A DNA stretch of 64,000 nt from Lantana camara. Lineage: Eukaryota; Streptophyta; Magnoliopsida; Lamiales; Verbenaceae. Shown in pieces: positions 1 through 10,615 of this stretch. A program made the position numbers and the translations under genes. Each line of letters begins with the position of its first letter. The first letter of the stretch is position 1. The notes below the pieces were generated by a model. That model had not been told where the DNA came from and searched no databases. It saw only the letters and a program-made list of their open reading frames with translations. The stretch is from the NCBI GenBank assembly GCA_037501455.1, contig CM074864.1, positions 24,236,001 to 24,300,000 on the forward strand. The letters run 5' to 3'.

Positions 1-89
1 AGTGAGCTTAGTGCATAATATTTGAGAAATGTTTATTATGATATACTTAGTTGTTAGCTTGTCTCTTTTTCGAATTCATGAGTTTTTGA

Positions 90-362
90 TATCTTGCTAC
101 ACAATGTGCTTCTTGTCAAGTCAGAATACGTGGTCCTTTAAACAAGGAGGTAATTGATGCTTTGTATGAGTTGACTGAATTTTTCAGAGAAATATGTTCG
201 AGGACATTGGAAGTGCATGAAGTGGAGAGACTAAAAAAGAACATAACTTTGATTCTGGGTAAATTGGAGAAATTGAAAGGTAAATTGAAGAAACTCATTA
301 TATATTTTTTATCACGTAAAAATTACGTTGGTTGGTATTCGTTCTGGAAGCTCTGGGCTTAA
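90..362 (+). pseudogene. CACTA transposase-associated DUF4218 remnant
   Basis: The frame open from 90 to the stop at 360-362 contains VRIRGPLNKEVIDALYELTE, then FFREICSRTL, then LGKLEKL. These match the pattern of DUF4218, the domain downstream of the Tnp2 catalytic region in plant CACTA transposases: a polar helix, FFRELCSKTL, then a CKLE box before the FPPSFFD motif. The FPP motif is not found after LEKL and the reading turns lysine-rich, so the domain is truncated. It is on the same strand as the element right end at 8915. DUF4218 is known from family recollection; no profile search was run. Confidence 0.6.
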
Positions 363-528
363 CCTAATATCAGCAAACAATGTTGTGTTCTCGTATCCTA
401 TATGATTTTAAATAGGTGTATTAGATTAGGATTCTCTTATACTATATATATGATTTGGAAGCTCATCGGTCCCTTTAATTTTTGTGTATTGATAACCGGA
501 CATTATGTATTTATTTTGCAAAGATTGA

Positions 529-3500
529 CATTACTAGAAAAATTGGCTTTTGTGACACACTATTATGATGCTTTTTAAAAGGCGTAACGATAGACCTTGA
601 ATTGAGACGCCTTTTATAAATTTGATTTATTTGACATAATTAAATTTTTTTTATTTAAATAATTATTTATGAAAATAAATTTAATGAGACATTCTTGAAT
701 AAAGCGTCGCGAAAAAAGATACTTTTTTTGATGCTTTTATAAGGCGACTCAATTTAGTATATTTATTGTGATGTCTTTCTGAAAGCGTCAAATAAACTTT
801 TCAATTTAATACGAAATCATTGGCGGAAGAGTTTGGCGCTAAATATTTCACTAAGTTTTCTCCCAAAAAAATTTACACACCTTCTTGCAAAATAGTTTTT
901 TCTAAACACAAACAAAAATCTCAAGGTAAAAATTCTAATCTCCATTTCTCCTCTTTCATTAATAGTTCAGACATATTATTTTTGTTCAAATTTTCAGAAA
1001 GATTTGAACTTTTTCTAAAGTTTCACTCGAAAATTGGTCGAAAATAAAAACCCAGATTCCTTTTTTTGCATTTGGGATAAAATTGGGAAGCAAATCTGGT
1101 ATACTGAATGGAATGCCATTCTTGGATACTTGAATTTGAATGTGATTAAAATGTCCTGGAAATTTGGGGAACGAGATTAGTGAAGAAGAATTTCAATAGG
1201 GTTCAGAAAGAATTTCAACTTTTATTGGAAAAATTTAAGATAATAAACTCTGCTATATTAACTTAAAAATAAAAAATAAATTGGTTAATCTTTGTTGTTT
1301 GACTTGTGACATATGAAGTTCTTGTTCACATAGTCGCATTGAAGAGATTACGGCTAATGGGTCGTGTGTGGATGTTAAGCAAAAACAAGACATGGGTTCT
1401 GTTGTTTTTATTGCACTTCCCCATTGAAAAGGCATGAGTGTTTGTGAATATTTGACTTTATTCTTGCATGGTTTGTGTAGTAGAGTATTAATATAAGTAA
1501 ATTCGGTTGAGTAGCATGTATTTTTTTATACAGTCTGTTATGCTTTTAAATTGGTATTTGTTCATGGAATTATCACTTATCAGCTTGACTTGTCAGTGGT
1601 GATGCATTAATAATTCTATTTAAAGTAGTTTGTAGTGTTTCATCTTATTAACAATAATGTTCAGTTTGTTCAATTTTAATAACATATGTAAGATAATTAC
1701 CTAATGATCATGATCTGCTATGAGCTTAAAAAAAATACCCAATTTTGTGCAGCTATTTTATATGAAATAACAAGATTATAGTCAAGTAATATTGTAATAT
1801 AAAGATAAAGTGTTAAGTCTTAAGTAGCTTTGATAAACTTGGTTGGGTTAGTAAAAGTTGGAACATCATTTGGTATTAGATTTTTTCAATGCATGGTAGC
1901 TATAGTAGAATTAGGTGATTGTAGAATCATTGCTTTTGTTTTCCCTTTGTTGCTATAGTCATATGATGACACCAAATATTAATAAGGATTATTTATTGAT
2001 ATTAATATTTTATTTTATTTGAAATAACTTTCTTTAATGACCTTTGAGCTACTTTGCTTTTTTTTTTTTTTAAAGGTTTGATAAGTAAATAAGATGGTTA
2101 ACAGATGACATGCTGACATGAAGCATCAGATTGATCCTTATTTTAAATGAACCCCCACTTTCCATTAAAATTTATGATTATCTTTGAGATGGACAGCGTG
2201 CACCTTATGTGTCAATGGAATGAATTCTAGGTTGATGGGAGGGGTTTAAAATCTTTTTATGGTTATCCTACATGGATGTTCTTGAATTTTGGGAAATTTT
2301 GATTGATATTTGGTGTTTGTTGTAATAATGGCGTGTATGTGAGATATATGTAGAAATACTGATTCCAGAATGCAAATCAAGTTCTTTTTGGTAAAAGCTA
2401 AGTAGACAACATAAGTTGTTATAACATTAACTTTCACCAAAAAACAAAAAAAAAAAAGAGAAAAGTTATTATAGCATTAACACAATTATTTCATCTATAT
2501 TTAAGAAATTTATAATTTAGTTTAAGACAATTGTATCTGTTAGCTCATAACGATGTTATTTCCTTTCCAGGTCCTTTTCATGCTTTTGAAGTAGCTCATA
2601 ACTTGGACAAAAATTCAAGTGGTTGTGGTGTTCAACAATTCAAAACTTCTCTCCTTCAGCGGGCTTGAACAGGTAAAATTTTACATAAGATGATTATAGA
2701 GAATATATAACATTTACTAAAATATGTATCATATCTATTTTGTTCGTTAGGATGAGGAAGTTACAATAAGAAAAAGGAAGGAAAAGAGCGATGTAGAATT
2801 TACCACGCCTGATGTTAGGATGAGCATGCCAAAACACAACAGGTAAACTGATGATCTTGTTTTATTTAATTTCTTATGCTAATACATCCATGTACCAGAC
2901 AAGAACTGCAAAAATAATATAATGTTGCTGCTTATGGAAGATGATGATAAATCAGATTCTGCAAGTTTCTCTAATTATCCACCTTTTGATTAGTAGGTAA
3001 AGATTTTTATTGATGTTTTATTTAAAGAACTTACATTTATTCCTTGTTATCATTTCTACTTTGTACTATAATTTACATGCTTCTCTATGTACTTAGCTTC
3101 TAAACAGTGATTGTGAGATAAACTTCTTGTGCAGGAAGAACTTCAATTGGTTTGTTTAAGAATAGGAAAAAAAAAAGAGCCTTGTTCCAAACCAGGTACA
3201 TAAACATATCTTGTCATTTTCCTTATATTTTGAGCGTATTTGTTTTTAGCCGAAGAATGGATTTTATAACGTAGTACTTTTTAAATTTCTAAAATACTAA
3301 AATATTGGAACTATTTTTTTTTAATTGTCTATTAAGTATTGAAATTATGATGGTAAAAAATACTTTAGGTGTTCCAATTTTTGTGCATCTTTAATAGGTT
3401 TTATTGTCATCAGTTTAAAATATTGAAAAGAGCATACGCTTTGTTAATAGGTCATTATATCTTAGGTGTTAGGAGCAGAAGTATCATTAAGGAGTTTGCT

Positions 3501-3845
3501 TGATTCATTTAAAACTTTTTCTTTTCGTTTTCTTAGAAATTATTTTAGTGGTTTTATATTAATATTATTTATATTTGCTTTATACAGGTTGCTATGGACG
3601 AGAATTAAAACTGAAATTACAGTTTTAAAGGAGCTGTATTCAAGTTATCGATAGCCTTGTTGGGAACTAAAGGAATTAGAAGTACAAAGTACTATTTACA
3701 TTTTTGTTGTCTTTTGTGGTGAACATGATATTTCTTTTTCTTATAATTTGAAAATGAATTTAAATTTTGACTATTTTCGTACTAGTTTGTGCTTTTGTAA
3801 ATACTTCATTTATATGCATCGGTTTGATTTATCAAAATTACGACT

Positions 3846-3885
<40 letters not shown>

Positions 3886-4265
3886 TAATTTTTATTTTTA
3901 ATATACCAAATAGAAAAAAGTGTCTAATGTGACTAATAAATGTGTCACAAATTAAGACTTTTGAGACGCTTGAAAGCGTCACAATACATGTAGATATTGT
4001 GACGGTTACAACTATCGTGTAAATTGTTATGTATGGTGTGGAAAACTTAATATGTGACCTATAAAGCATCACAACATTATACTTTTCGTGACGGTTTAGA
4101 GCGTCATAATAATTATCATGTTGTTATGATATGAGGAATCACGAAAACATATTGCCACGGTCACCTACATGACGCTTTTGCTCGATGTCAAAATAGTAAA
4201 AGCGTCACAATATCTGGTTTTTGTGACAAAATTTGGCGTCACAAAAGACAGTTTTTCTAGTAGTG
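529..4265. mobile_element. CACTA-B, non-autonomous CACTA element
   Basis: Left end CATTACTAGAAAAA at 529 and right end TTTTTCTAGTAGTG at 4265 form terminal inverted repeats that extend into CTTTTGTGAC/GTCACAAAAG. A 3-bp target duplication TGA flanks the element (526-528 and 4266-4268), as expected for CACTA. The first C of the left end is followed by ATT instead of ACT, a one-base change. Subterminal repeats contain GCGTC/GACGC with CACAA, e.g. 545-800 and 3930-4250. Length is 3,737 bp with no transposase visible. The interior carries a callose-synthase fragment with introns. The AT repeat at 3845-3890 lies inside. Confidence 0.9.
2571..2842 (+). pseudogene. Captured callose synthase (glucan synthase-like) fragment, two exons
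   Basis: Exon 1 (2571-2672) follows a TTTCCAG acceptor and ends at CAG/GTAAAA. Exon 2 (2751-2842) follows TTCGTTAG and ends at AG/GTAAAC. Exon 1, read from 2573, gives AFEVAHNLDKNSSG and QFKTSLLQR. Exon 2 gives DEEVTIRKRKEKSDV. This order matches the N-terminal Vta1-like region of plant callose synthases (AFE-A--LD--SSGRGVRQFKT-LLQRLE-), closest from memory to the CALS9/CALS10 (GSL10/GSL8) type. One extra G in the exon 1 tail (GGG near 2660) breaks the frame, and exon 2 loses similarity after SDV. Callose synthase makes beta-1,3-glucan at the plasma membrane; this piece cannot. It is a transposon-captured relic inside CACTA-B. Confidence 0.75.
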
Positions 4266-4668
4266 TGATATTTTTCCCAAAAATATGCGTTTGCATTGAA
4301 ATTTCAAGATCTTACTAAGTTGTGCTGATTATGTGAGATGTCCTGCTTCTGCGTGTATATCTTTCTCTTATAAATTTATGAGTTTTATCTGGATGATCGA
4401 GTTGTTAACTTCAATTCTTCAAGTAATCTTCTCAGACAATAAAGTTACATGTGAATAGTGATAGTTTCTTCCAATTCTTGAGTATGTGAAAAACTTATTT
4501 TTCGATATTTATCAACTTTCAATACACACACTTACACTTGAGAACAAATGTTAATTACTATTTCTTTGTAGCTTAGACGAAGATAGGTTTTGCATTATGC
4601 TTGAATACTGAAGTTTGAATTTGAGAAGTATTAGGGATTCCTAATAATGTTATCTAGATGAGATTATT

Positions 4669-7042
4669 TGTAACACCCGAAGCGCAAAGGTGTCACATCC
4701 CCCGCACTAGAGCCCAGTCCACATATGAAACGGTCTATCCATAAATGAACTAAGCCATAGCGAACGGGTGACAAGAAAAAAAAATGCTAACTAGCTAGGC
4801 GGGACTAACCCCAAACCAATTATCACGACAGAAAATAAACTGAGATGCATTAATATCAAGTCTTTAACAAGCAAACCATTTCTAAATCCTATCAATACAT
4901 TATCATCTCTCACATATAAAACACTTCATAAAACAGTAGATAACAATACATATGCAACAAAGTAGGATGGACACGTGCTAGACCCGAAATGAAAGACTTG
5001 ACTCGACACCAATCCCGCCTAGCACACAACCTGCAAAATTGAAAGGTGAGGTGTCAGTCTCCACAAGACTGAGCGAGGGGCATAATAATATATAAGCGCA
5101 GATAACATGCAAGTCATAACCTCGGGTAAGGTTTTATAAAAAAAAACAATCTAAGTTCCATAACAACACAAAGCTCGCCCGAGATTATAACTATCAGATT
5201 TAACAATCAATTATTTCAATCAATCAATCAATCAGTGGCCCGGTGAGTGAGGGCATTCTCCAACCTTACTCCGACAGTGTACAATCACGATACCTTTCAT
5301 TAATTAATTAAGTGATCACACAATCAATTACAGTGCACACGTAGCAGTTTCAATAACTCCTTCTTCCTCCAATGATGGTGGGTTTGCAAGGCCCGATCCA
5401 TCCACGGTAAACACGGTGTACGTCGGGAACATGACTCCCATGTACGGGACTCCTCCTCCACCAAACCTCCTGGTGGATTCAGGGTTCATCCCCACGGTAG
5501 AGAGGAGTGTAAGAGTTACCCGTCAGCCCATGCTTTCCCGGTTGGCTCAAACACTAACTCTTGGGCCCACAGTGCACGATACAATATACTCGCCCAAAAC
5601 ATGGTCAATCAATACAATACAATTCGGTAAATCAGTTGCAATTCAATAGAGTTTGGAAAACTATAGATATATATACCTTTTGGCTTAAAACATCACATAG
5701 GGTTGTAATGGTTCTAGATATCTAGTAATTAAACCTCACCTGTACCGACAATTTAAAGAGAAAGGCACGGCCTAAGAAGCCCACTCCACGTCACTGGCGT
5801 GCCGGTCTGTGCAACAAAGACAAGTGTACATAAGACACGACTCAAAATGTACCAATTATGACGAACGGCGAAATGCAACGAGACGACGAGCAAAATGCAA
5901 TGTGACATGAAAACATCTTGTTTCACTTCATTTTAGATCATATAATATCAAATCGGGATCAAGGAAGCTGTCGGAACGAGGTGCTAAAAATGCAATTTTA
6001 TGCAGAATATTTTGTTCTATCAGGCACGCGGGAACGGCCGTTCCGGCTTCCCTTTGAAAATGGGAAGGGCCGTTCCCATGGCCCTTCAGAAACGCGCCAG
6101 CGTTTTATAAAATAAAACACGCTTTGGGCTGGGAACGGCCCTTCCGGCTAACAGGCCAAAGTGGGAACGGCCGTTCCCAGTCTCGCTGGCCTAACCACAC
6201 TCAGAAGCCTGGGAACGCCCGTTCCCAAAATGCACTAAGGTGGGAATGACCGTTCCCAGTTTCTGGACATTACAGAAACAGAACAGATGGAGGGGAGTTT
6301 CGGCCAAGACAAGAACAACAACAAAACACCAATTCCAAGCACCAAAATGCCTCTAAAATATGAAATAACATGTATACATGCTTAGTATACAATAAAATCT
6401 AACATAAACATTCATATCTCTCATTAATCATCAAGTATTTACACTTTAGAACCCACATATGATCTCATGCTCCAAGCATATAACCTTCACAATATATGCA
6501 TCAAATCATAGCTAGAGCCATGTAATCATGCTTTCCACAACTCAAACATAAATTGCCAAGCTCAACACACAACCCTAGCTCTCATATATATTCATGTATT
6601 TCCCCAACTAAAAGCTCATACCTTGAATAAATGAAAAGAAGGAAAAGAGATGATGTTGTGATGATGATGATGCTTCAATGCATGCAATTTTCCCTTGAAT
6701 TCAAGCTCAAATGATGAAATCCTCTTCTTTCTTCTTGGGGTTTTAGAATCGGTAAAAAGAAAGGAAGCAAGAGTGTAATGCTAGAATGAAATGAGCTCGT
6801 GGAAGAGATATATGCTAGATATTAAAGACTAAGCACAATTTGCAATTTAATCCCTTCACTATGTAAGTTATGTAATCAAGTTCAATCCCATGGAAATTGA
6901 TCAATTAAGTCCATAACTATTCCATGCAATTAGGTCCTCAAATTAATAAAATTACCACTTAAGGACAATTATGCAATTAAACAATTAAGTCATATTTGGA
7001 AATTAATTCACATATTGCATAATTGAAAATTGGGGCGTTACA
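4669..7042 (-). mobile_element. Solo LTR-A (Ty3/gypsy, reverse)
   Basis: It starts TGTAACACCC at 4669 and ends GGGGCGTTACA at 7042. It is flanked by TTATT on both sides (4664-4668 and 7043-7047), a perfect 5-bp target duplication. There are no internal coding domains and only one LTR copy, so it is a 2,374-bp solo LTR. Orientation is minus: reverse-complemented it begins TGTAACGCCCCAATTTTC, like LTR-B, and its far end carries the CCCCCGCACTA block that other LTRs here have at their 3' end. It lies within CACTA-A. Confidence 0.9.
6030..6257. repeat. Six-copy GGGAACGGCCGTTCCC palindrome array in LTR-A
   Basis: Copies, some imperfect, at 6030-6044, 6062-6077, 6131-6145, 6163-6178, 6211-6226 and 6242-6257. 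The perfect form is a 16-bp palindrome centred on CGGCCG. Spacing is irregular (about 20-70 bp). The same array occurs in LTR-B on the opposite strand at about the same distance from the LTR 5' end. Confidence 0.9.
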
Positions 7043-7701
7043 TTATTTCCTAAATTTATGTGCAAGTCATGCTTTATTTGAGTTTGCTATTATTAGTTGG
7101 GTTTCATCATGGGTTTCTAGTTATGGGTCTTAAACATGATTCTATTTTTGTTTTTTAATTCTCCAATGGAAAAATAAAAATGAAAGAAAACTAGAAAAAA
7201 TAACAAAATCTAGGTTTCATCTCGATTGTGTTTCCCATATATGAGTTTAAATGTAGGTGGTAGAGTTCATGATCTTAATTATAGGTTGAGGATTTAGATT
7301 CTTGTGCCATCTTTGATTTGGTGCAGAAATACTAATTTTGATCTGTGCGTGCATTATTATTGAATGTTTTTTTTTTTTTTTTTTTTTTACGGAATAAGAA
7401 ATATGGGTAGGTTGTAATCGCCATGAAATTAATCAAGATCAGATTTTTTCTTTCAATGAATTAATGAAACGCGTATCTTAATATAGTGTCCTGTAATGGG
7501 CGTTTGGATTTAATTTTGTTCCTATTTTTAGCGTTTAAGTTTTACGATTTCTGTTCAAGCTCAATCTTGGTGAGAATTCTTGGGGTTTGGTTTGTTTTGA
7601 TAATTCTATTCTGGTGTTTTGATGTGTTGCAGATATCATTGAAGTGGGCTATGGCTTATGTCAACTGATTTTTTGATAAATTCAGTTCATCTCCAAACTA
7701 G

Positions 7702-7911
7702 AATCTTGAAAAAAAAGTTGCAATCTTCTGGGACTTGGACAATAAGCCTCCGAAGTTGGTTCCTCCTTATGATGTAGCCGTTAAGTTAAGAAAAGCTACT
7801 CAAAGATTTGTATTTGTGAAGTATATGATTGTTTACGCCAATCCCCATTCATTTAGCTACGTCCCTCCTCAAGTTAAAGCGCAAAGAAGAGAGAGGAAGT
7901 CATTGAATTAA
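7702..7911 (+). pseudogene. NYN-domain protein fragment
   Basis: The reading frame from 7702 to the TAA at 7909-7911 gives VAIFWDLDNKPPK at 7717, then PPYDVAVKLRKAT, MIVYANPHSFSYVPP and QRRERK. This matches the start of the plant NYN (PIN-like ribonuclease) domain family, where FWDLDNKPP carries the first acidic residues. The family normally continues into a longer RNase domain, often with zinc fingers, so only the first third remains. Sequence upstream (7486-7670) resembles 5' untranslated or intron sequence with an apparent GTTGCAG acceptor near 7633. It sits inside CACTA-A and is probably a captured host-gene piece. Confidence 0.65.
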
Positions 7912-8166
7912 TGGCTATTCAATGCGTTATTCCAAGAAAAGATTCAATCAGTTAGCCTTTGATGTGTTATAGAAGCAACTTGGCTATGGAAAGATTCAAT
8001 TTGTTAGCCTTTGATGTGTTATAGCAACAACTTAACTATTCAATCTGGAAGGTTTAATGGCTATATAATACATATTTGCTTACTTTTATTACATCATTTG
8101 TAGTATGTAGTATGGATTGGCTTCAATGCAAAGATGTTTGAAGATTTTGAGTAAAAAGAATATATT

Positions 8167-8296
8167 TGGATTTTTAGAATTTTGTTTTAACACACACACC
8201 CCAAGTGACCAAAGGGATTCGAACCCAGGACCTTACCTTTGAGAAAGAACCCTCAAACCATTTGACCAACCCCTGTTGGCTGGATTTTTAGAATTT
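8167..8296 (-). mobile_element. Short tRNA-derived SINE with 16-bp target duplication
   Basis: A perfect 16-bp direct repeat TGGATTTTTAGAATTT flanks a 98-bp insert (8167-8182 and 8281-8296). On the minus strand the insert has an A-box-like TGGTCAAATGG, a perfect B box GGTTCGAATCC, and ends TTAAAACA. These are hallmarks of a tRNA-derived SINE inserted by target-primed reverse transcription. The body is shorter than most plant SINEs. It lies in CACTA-A. Confidence 0.8.
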
Positions 8297-8404
8297 GATT
8301 ACTCATATATAGAATTTATTTAGAATTAGAATTTATATCAAATTTTTAGATTTAAAATAGGTATAATAATAAATAAATAAAATAAAAACAAATAATTTTA
8401 AATT

Positions 8405-8915
8405 TTCCAAGGGTATTTCCGAGGGAATTCCCTCGGAAATGTTTTTGTCCAATTTTTTTTTTTAATTCTATTTTTCAAAGGAATTTCCAAGGGAATTCCC
8501 TCGAAAATATTAAAATAAAATTAAAAAAAAATTAGAAATAAATATTTCCGAGGGAATTCCCTTAGAAATCTTTTTATCCAATATTTTTTTAATTTTATTT
8601 TCCGAGGGAATTTCATTGGAAATATTTTTCTCGAAAAAAATTTCGAGGGAATATCGTCATTGGGTACATTCTGAGGGAATTCCGAGGGAAATAGAATGAT
8701 TTTTATTTCCCTCGGAATTCCCTCGAAAATGTATTTTTCGAGGGAATTCCCTCGGAAAATTTTCCCTCGAAACCAATTCCGAGGAGGCTTTTTCTGAGGG
8801 AATGGTTTCCCTCGGAATTCCCTCTAAATTCCTTCGGAAAACGGAATTTTCCGAGGGAATCCCTCGAAATTCCCTCAAAAATTTCCCTCGGAATTCGTCT
8901 GTTTTCTTGTAGTGA
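8405..8915. repeat. Subterminal palindromic repeats of CACTA-A
   Basis: Many copies of TCCGAGGGAATTCCCTCGGA and degenerate forms fill this stretch. The best is a 26-bp perfect palindrome at 8415-8440. They end at the GTAGTG terminus at 8915. Subterminal repeat arrays are known transposase-binding regions in En/Spm elements. Confidence 0.85.
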
Positions 8916-9183
8916 TTATACCACTTGATCATTAGGTTCGCCAAAAAATTTAGGCGGATGGAAAATGAGAAATCGCTCCACGCCTTTATCTCCCACGTTA
9001 CTCTCATCGTTGTTTTGAGCGCCACTTGCGTAACCTTACTGTTGGGAAAATTGCATAAATCGTTGCATCATATAGGACATTTCTCCTGCCACATATTGTT
9101 GATGGGCTTCTCAGGGTGGAGAACTATGTGGGTAGTTACCAATGCTATGCTCTTCCTCTGTGAGTTCTATTTCGCTAAAATTC

Positions 9184-9285
9184 TTATCCACGACCTCTAT
9201 AAGCTGATGCTCGTGAAATTGGGGGCCTTCCTCTTCGAGCCGAATGATCACAAGAGTTAGTTCGAGAACCTTGATGTGATGCCAT
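9184..9285 (-). pseudogene. Minus-strand relic of unknown gene (possible second CACTA gene)
   Basis: On the minus strand a TTGAGTTGCAG acceptor is followed by an ATG at 9285 and a 33-residue frame beginning MASHQGSRTN, rich in Arg and Gly (ARRGRPP, YRGRG), ending at TAA. Downstream frames on the same strand remain partly open and acidic (near 9120-9180), suggesting a frameshifted exon. The sequence belongs to the older host that Gypsy-1 split. An N-terminus of a CACTA TNPA-like (Ptta/En/Spm) protein is one possibility, but I cannot confirm the family. The rest of 8919-9483 holds nothing else I can name. Confidence 0.3.
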
Positions 9286-9779
9286 TTTCTGCAACTCAAC
9301 CACAGACACAAATATCAGTAATTGGGAAATTAAAGGCAATATTAGCATTGCCTACAATCGCATGTAATCCAACCAATACCATTACATACCTTAAGAAACA
9401 GCTATTTATAAAAGAAAATTTTAGAATGCTGCAACCTAGTATCAGACATATTATAAACAAAGCTGCATATATATATATATATATATAACACCCCGACTTT
9501 CAGGCCGTACAGGTATGACGTATGTGCGCATTTAAATTTATTGTTTATGCATTTACGTGATTTTCTTAATTGTTTAATTATTATTCTTTAATTATATGAA
9601 TTCATTTATTTGTACGTTTTGCCCTTTTCGTTGATAATTGCTTCGTTTGTGCTCGTATTTGAGTTTCGATTTTTATGTCGATTTGTTATGCATGCGTTTT
9701 ACATTTTATGAACATGTGTATATGCTCGTTTTATGTTTTCGAGTTTGTTTGTTGAGCTTTTGACACTACTAGAAAAACG

Positions 9780-10320
9780 CCCGATAGCAACTGAAATTAT
9801 TCATTGCTATTTAGCAACGGATATAGCAACGAAAAAAAAAATCGTGGCAAAATGCTTTAGCAACGGATTTTTCGTTGCTAAAATTAAATAATACAAAAAT
9901 AAATTGTTATGTATAGCGACGGAAATTCCGTTGCTATTAAAATAAAAACCTAATAAAAAATAATATAATATTTATAAATATTTGCAACGAATTTTTCGTT
10001 GCTATATGAAAGAAAAAAAAAGAAATAAATATAAAAAATATTAGCAACGAAAAATCCGTTGCTAATTTAGCAACGGATTTTTCGTTGCTATATGGAAGAA
10101 AAAAGGGAAATAAAAATAAACAAATATTTAAAATATTAGCAACGGAAAATCCGTTGCTATTTAGCAACGGATTTTTCGTTGTTATAAGGAAGAAATAAAA
10201 AGAAATAAAAATAAATAAATATAAAAAAGATTAGCAACGGAAAATCCGTTGCTATAAACATATGAATAAAAAACATTAAAATATTTATAATTTAGTGACG
10301 GATTTTTCGTTGCTATATGG
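9780..10320. repeat. Left subterminal repeats of CACTA-C
   Basis: Repeated AGCAACGGATTTTTCGTTGCT and its partner with AAAAATCCGTTGCT form inverted pairs (e.g. 10045-10090 and 10137-10180). The matching right array with GTTGCTAAATCCGTTGCTA lies at about 15780-16125. These are the probable transposase-binding arrays of this family. From 10350 to 10500 there is an unassigned stretch with TTTTTGGTCC-type wording. Confidence 0.85.
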
Positions 10321-10534
10321 AATAAAAATAAATGAATAATAAAAAATAGAGCAAATTACATTTTTGGTCCCATAGGATTGTGCCGTTTTCAATTTTGGTC
10401 CTATTCTTTTAGAATTAGACAAAAATAGTCCCGTTGGTTTCATTTTGTTACATTTTTTGTCCCAACCGTTAAATTTTGGACGGAACCATTAAGTGCATTT
10501 AAAAGTCAAATAAAATTTCGCTAAAACAAAACAC

Positions 10535-10615
10535 TAACGGATTGTATCCAAGTTGGTTGAATGCTCATTTTCTTTTCATGAGGTCCTGGGTTCAATCCTA
10601 GGCTCTCTCTTTTTT
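10535..10615 (+). other. SINE-like tRNA promoter remnant
   Basis: TTGGTTGAATGC is followed about 25 bases later by GGTTCAATCCT, resembling A and B boxes of a tRNA-derived SINE, then a T/AT-rich tail. No target duplication was resolved in the AT-rich surroundings. It lies inside CACTA-C. From 10615 to 10960 the sequence is AT dinucleotide-rich with nothing recognisable. Confidence 0.4.

Larger units (their letters stand above)
1..8915 (+). mobile_element. CACTA-A, right part of a large CACTA (En/Spm) transposon
   Basis: The right terminus reads ...TTTTCTTGTAGTG, ending at 8915, which is the inverted CACTACAAGAAAA end typical of plant CACTA elements. It is preceded by about 500 bases of palindromic subterminal repeats. 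No matching left end is visible, so the element probably starts before the window. A DUF4218 transposase remnant near base 100-360 on the same strand supports this. CACTA-B, solo LTR-A and a SINE are nested inside. After removing them, its own sequence is 1-528, 4269-4668 and 7048-8915. The segment 4269-4668 shows nothing recognisable. The link between the DUF4218 remnant and the right end is inferred from strand and continuity. Confidence 0.6.

Noticed and set aside
820..1047. 75-residue frame in CACTA-B as a host gene
   Set aside because: Lysine/phenylalanine-rich with no recognisable motif and no splice context; may be captured sequence but unsupported.
6030..6257. CRISPR-like repeated palindromes
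   Set aside because: Spacing is irregular (about 20-70 bases), copies vary, no cas genes exist and the context is a plant LTR.
8190..8280. A functional tRNA gene
   Set aside because: A and B boxes are present but no cloverleaf of normal stem lengths could be drawn; the 16-bp flanking duplication indicates a SINE.
10360..10500. A MULE or other transposon end (TTTTTGGTCC-type text)
   Set aside because: The wording recalls common plant repeats, but no terminal inverted repeat or target duplication was found, so no call was made.
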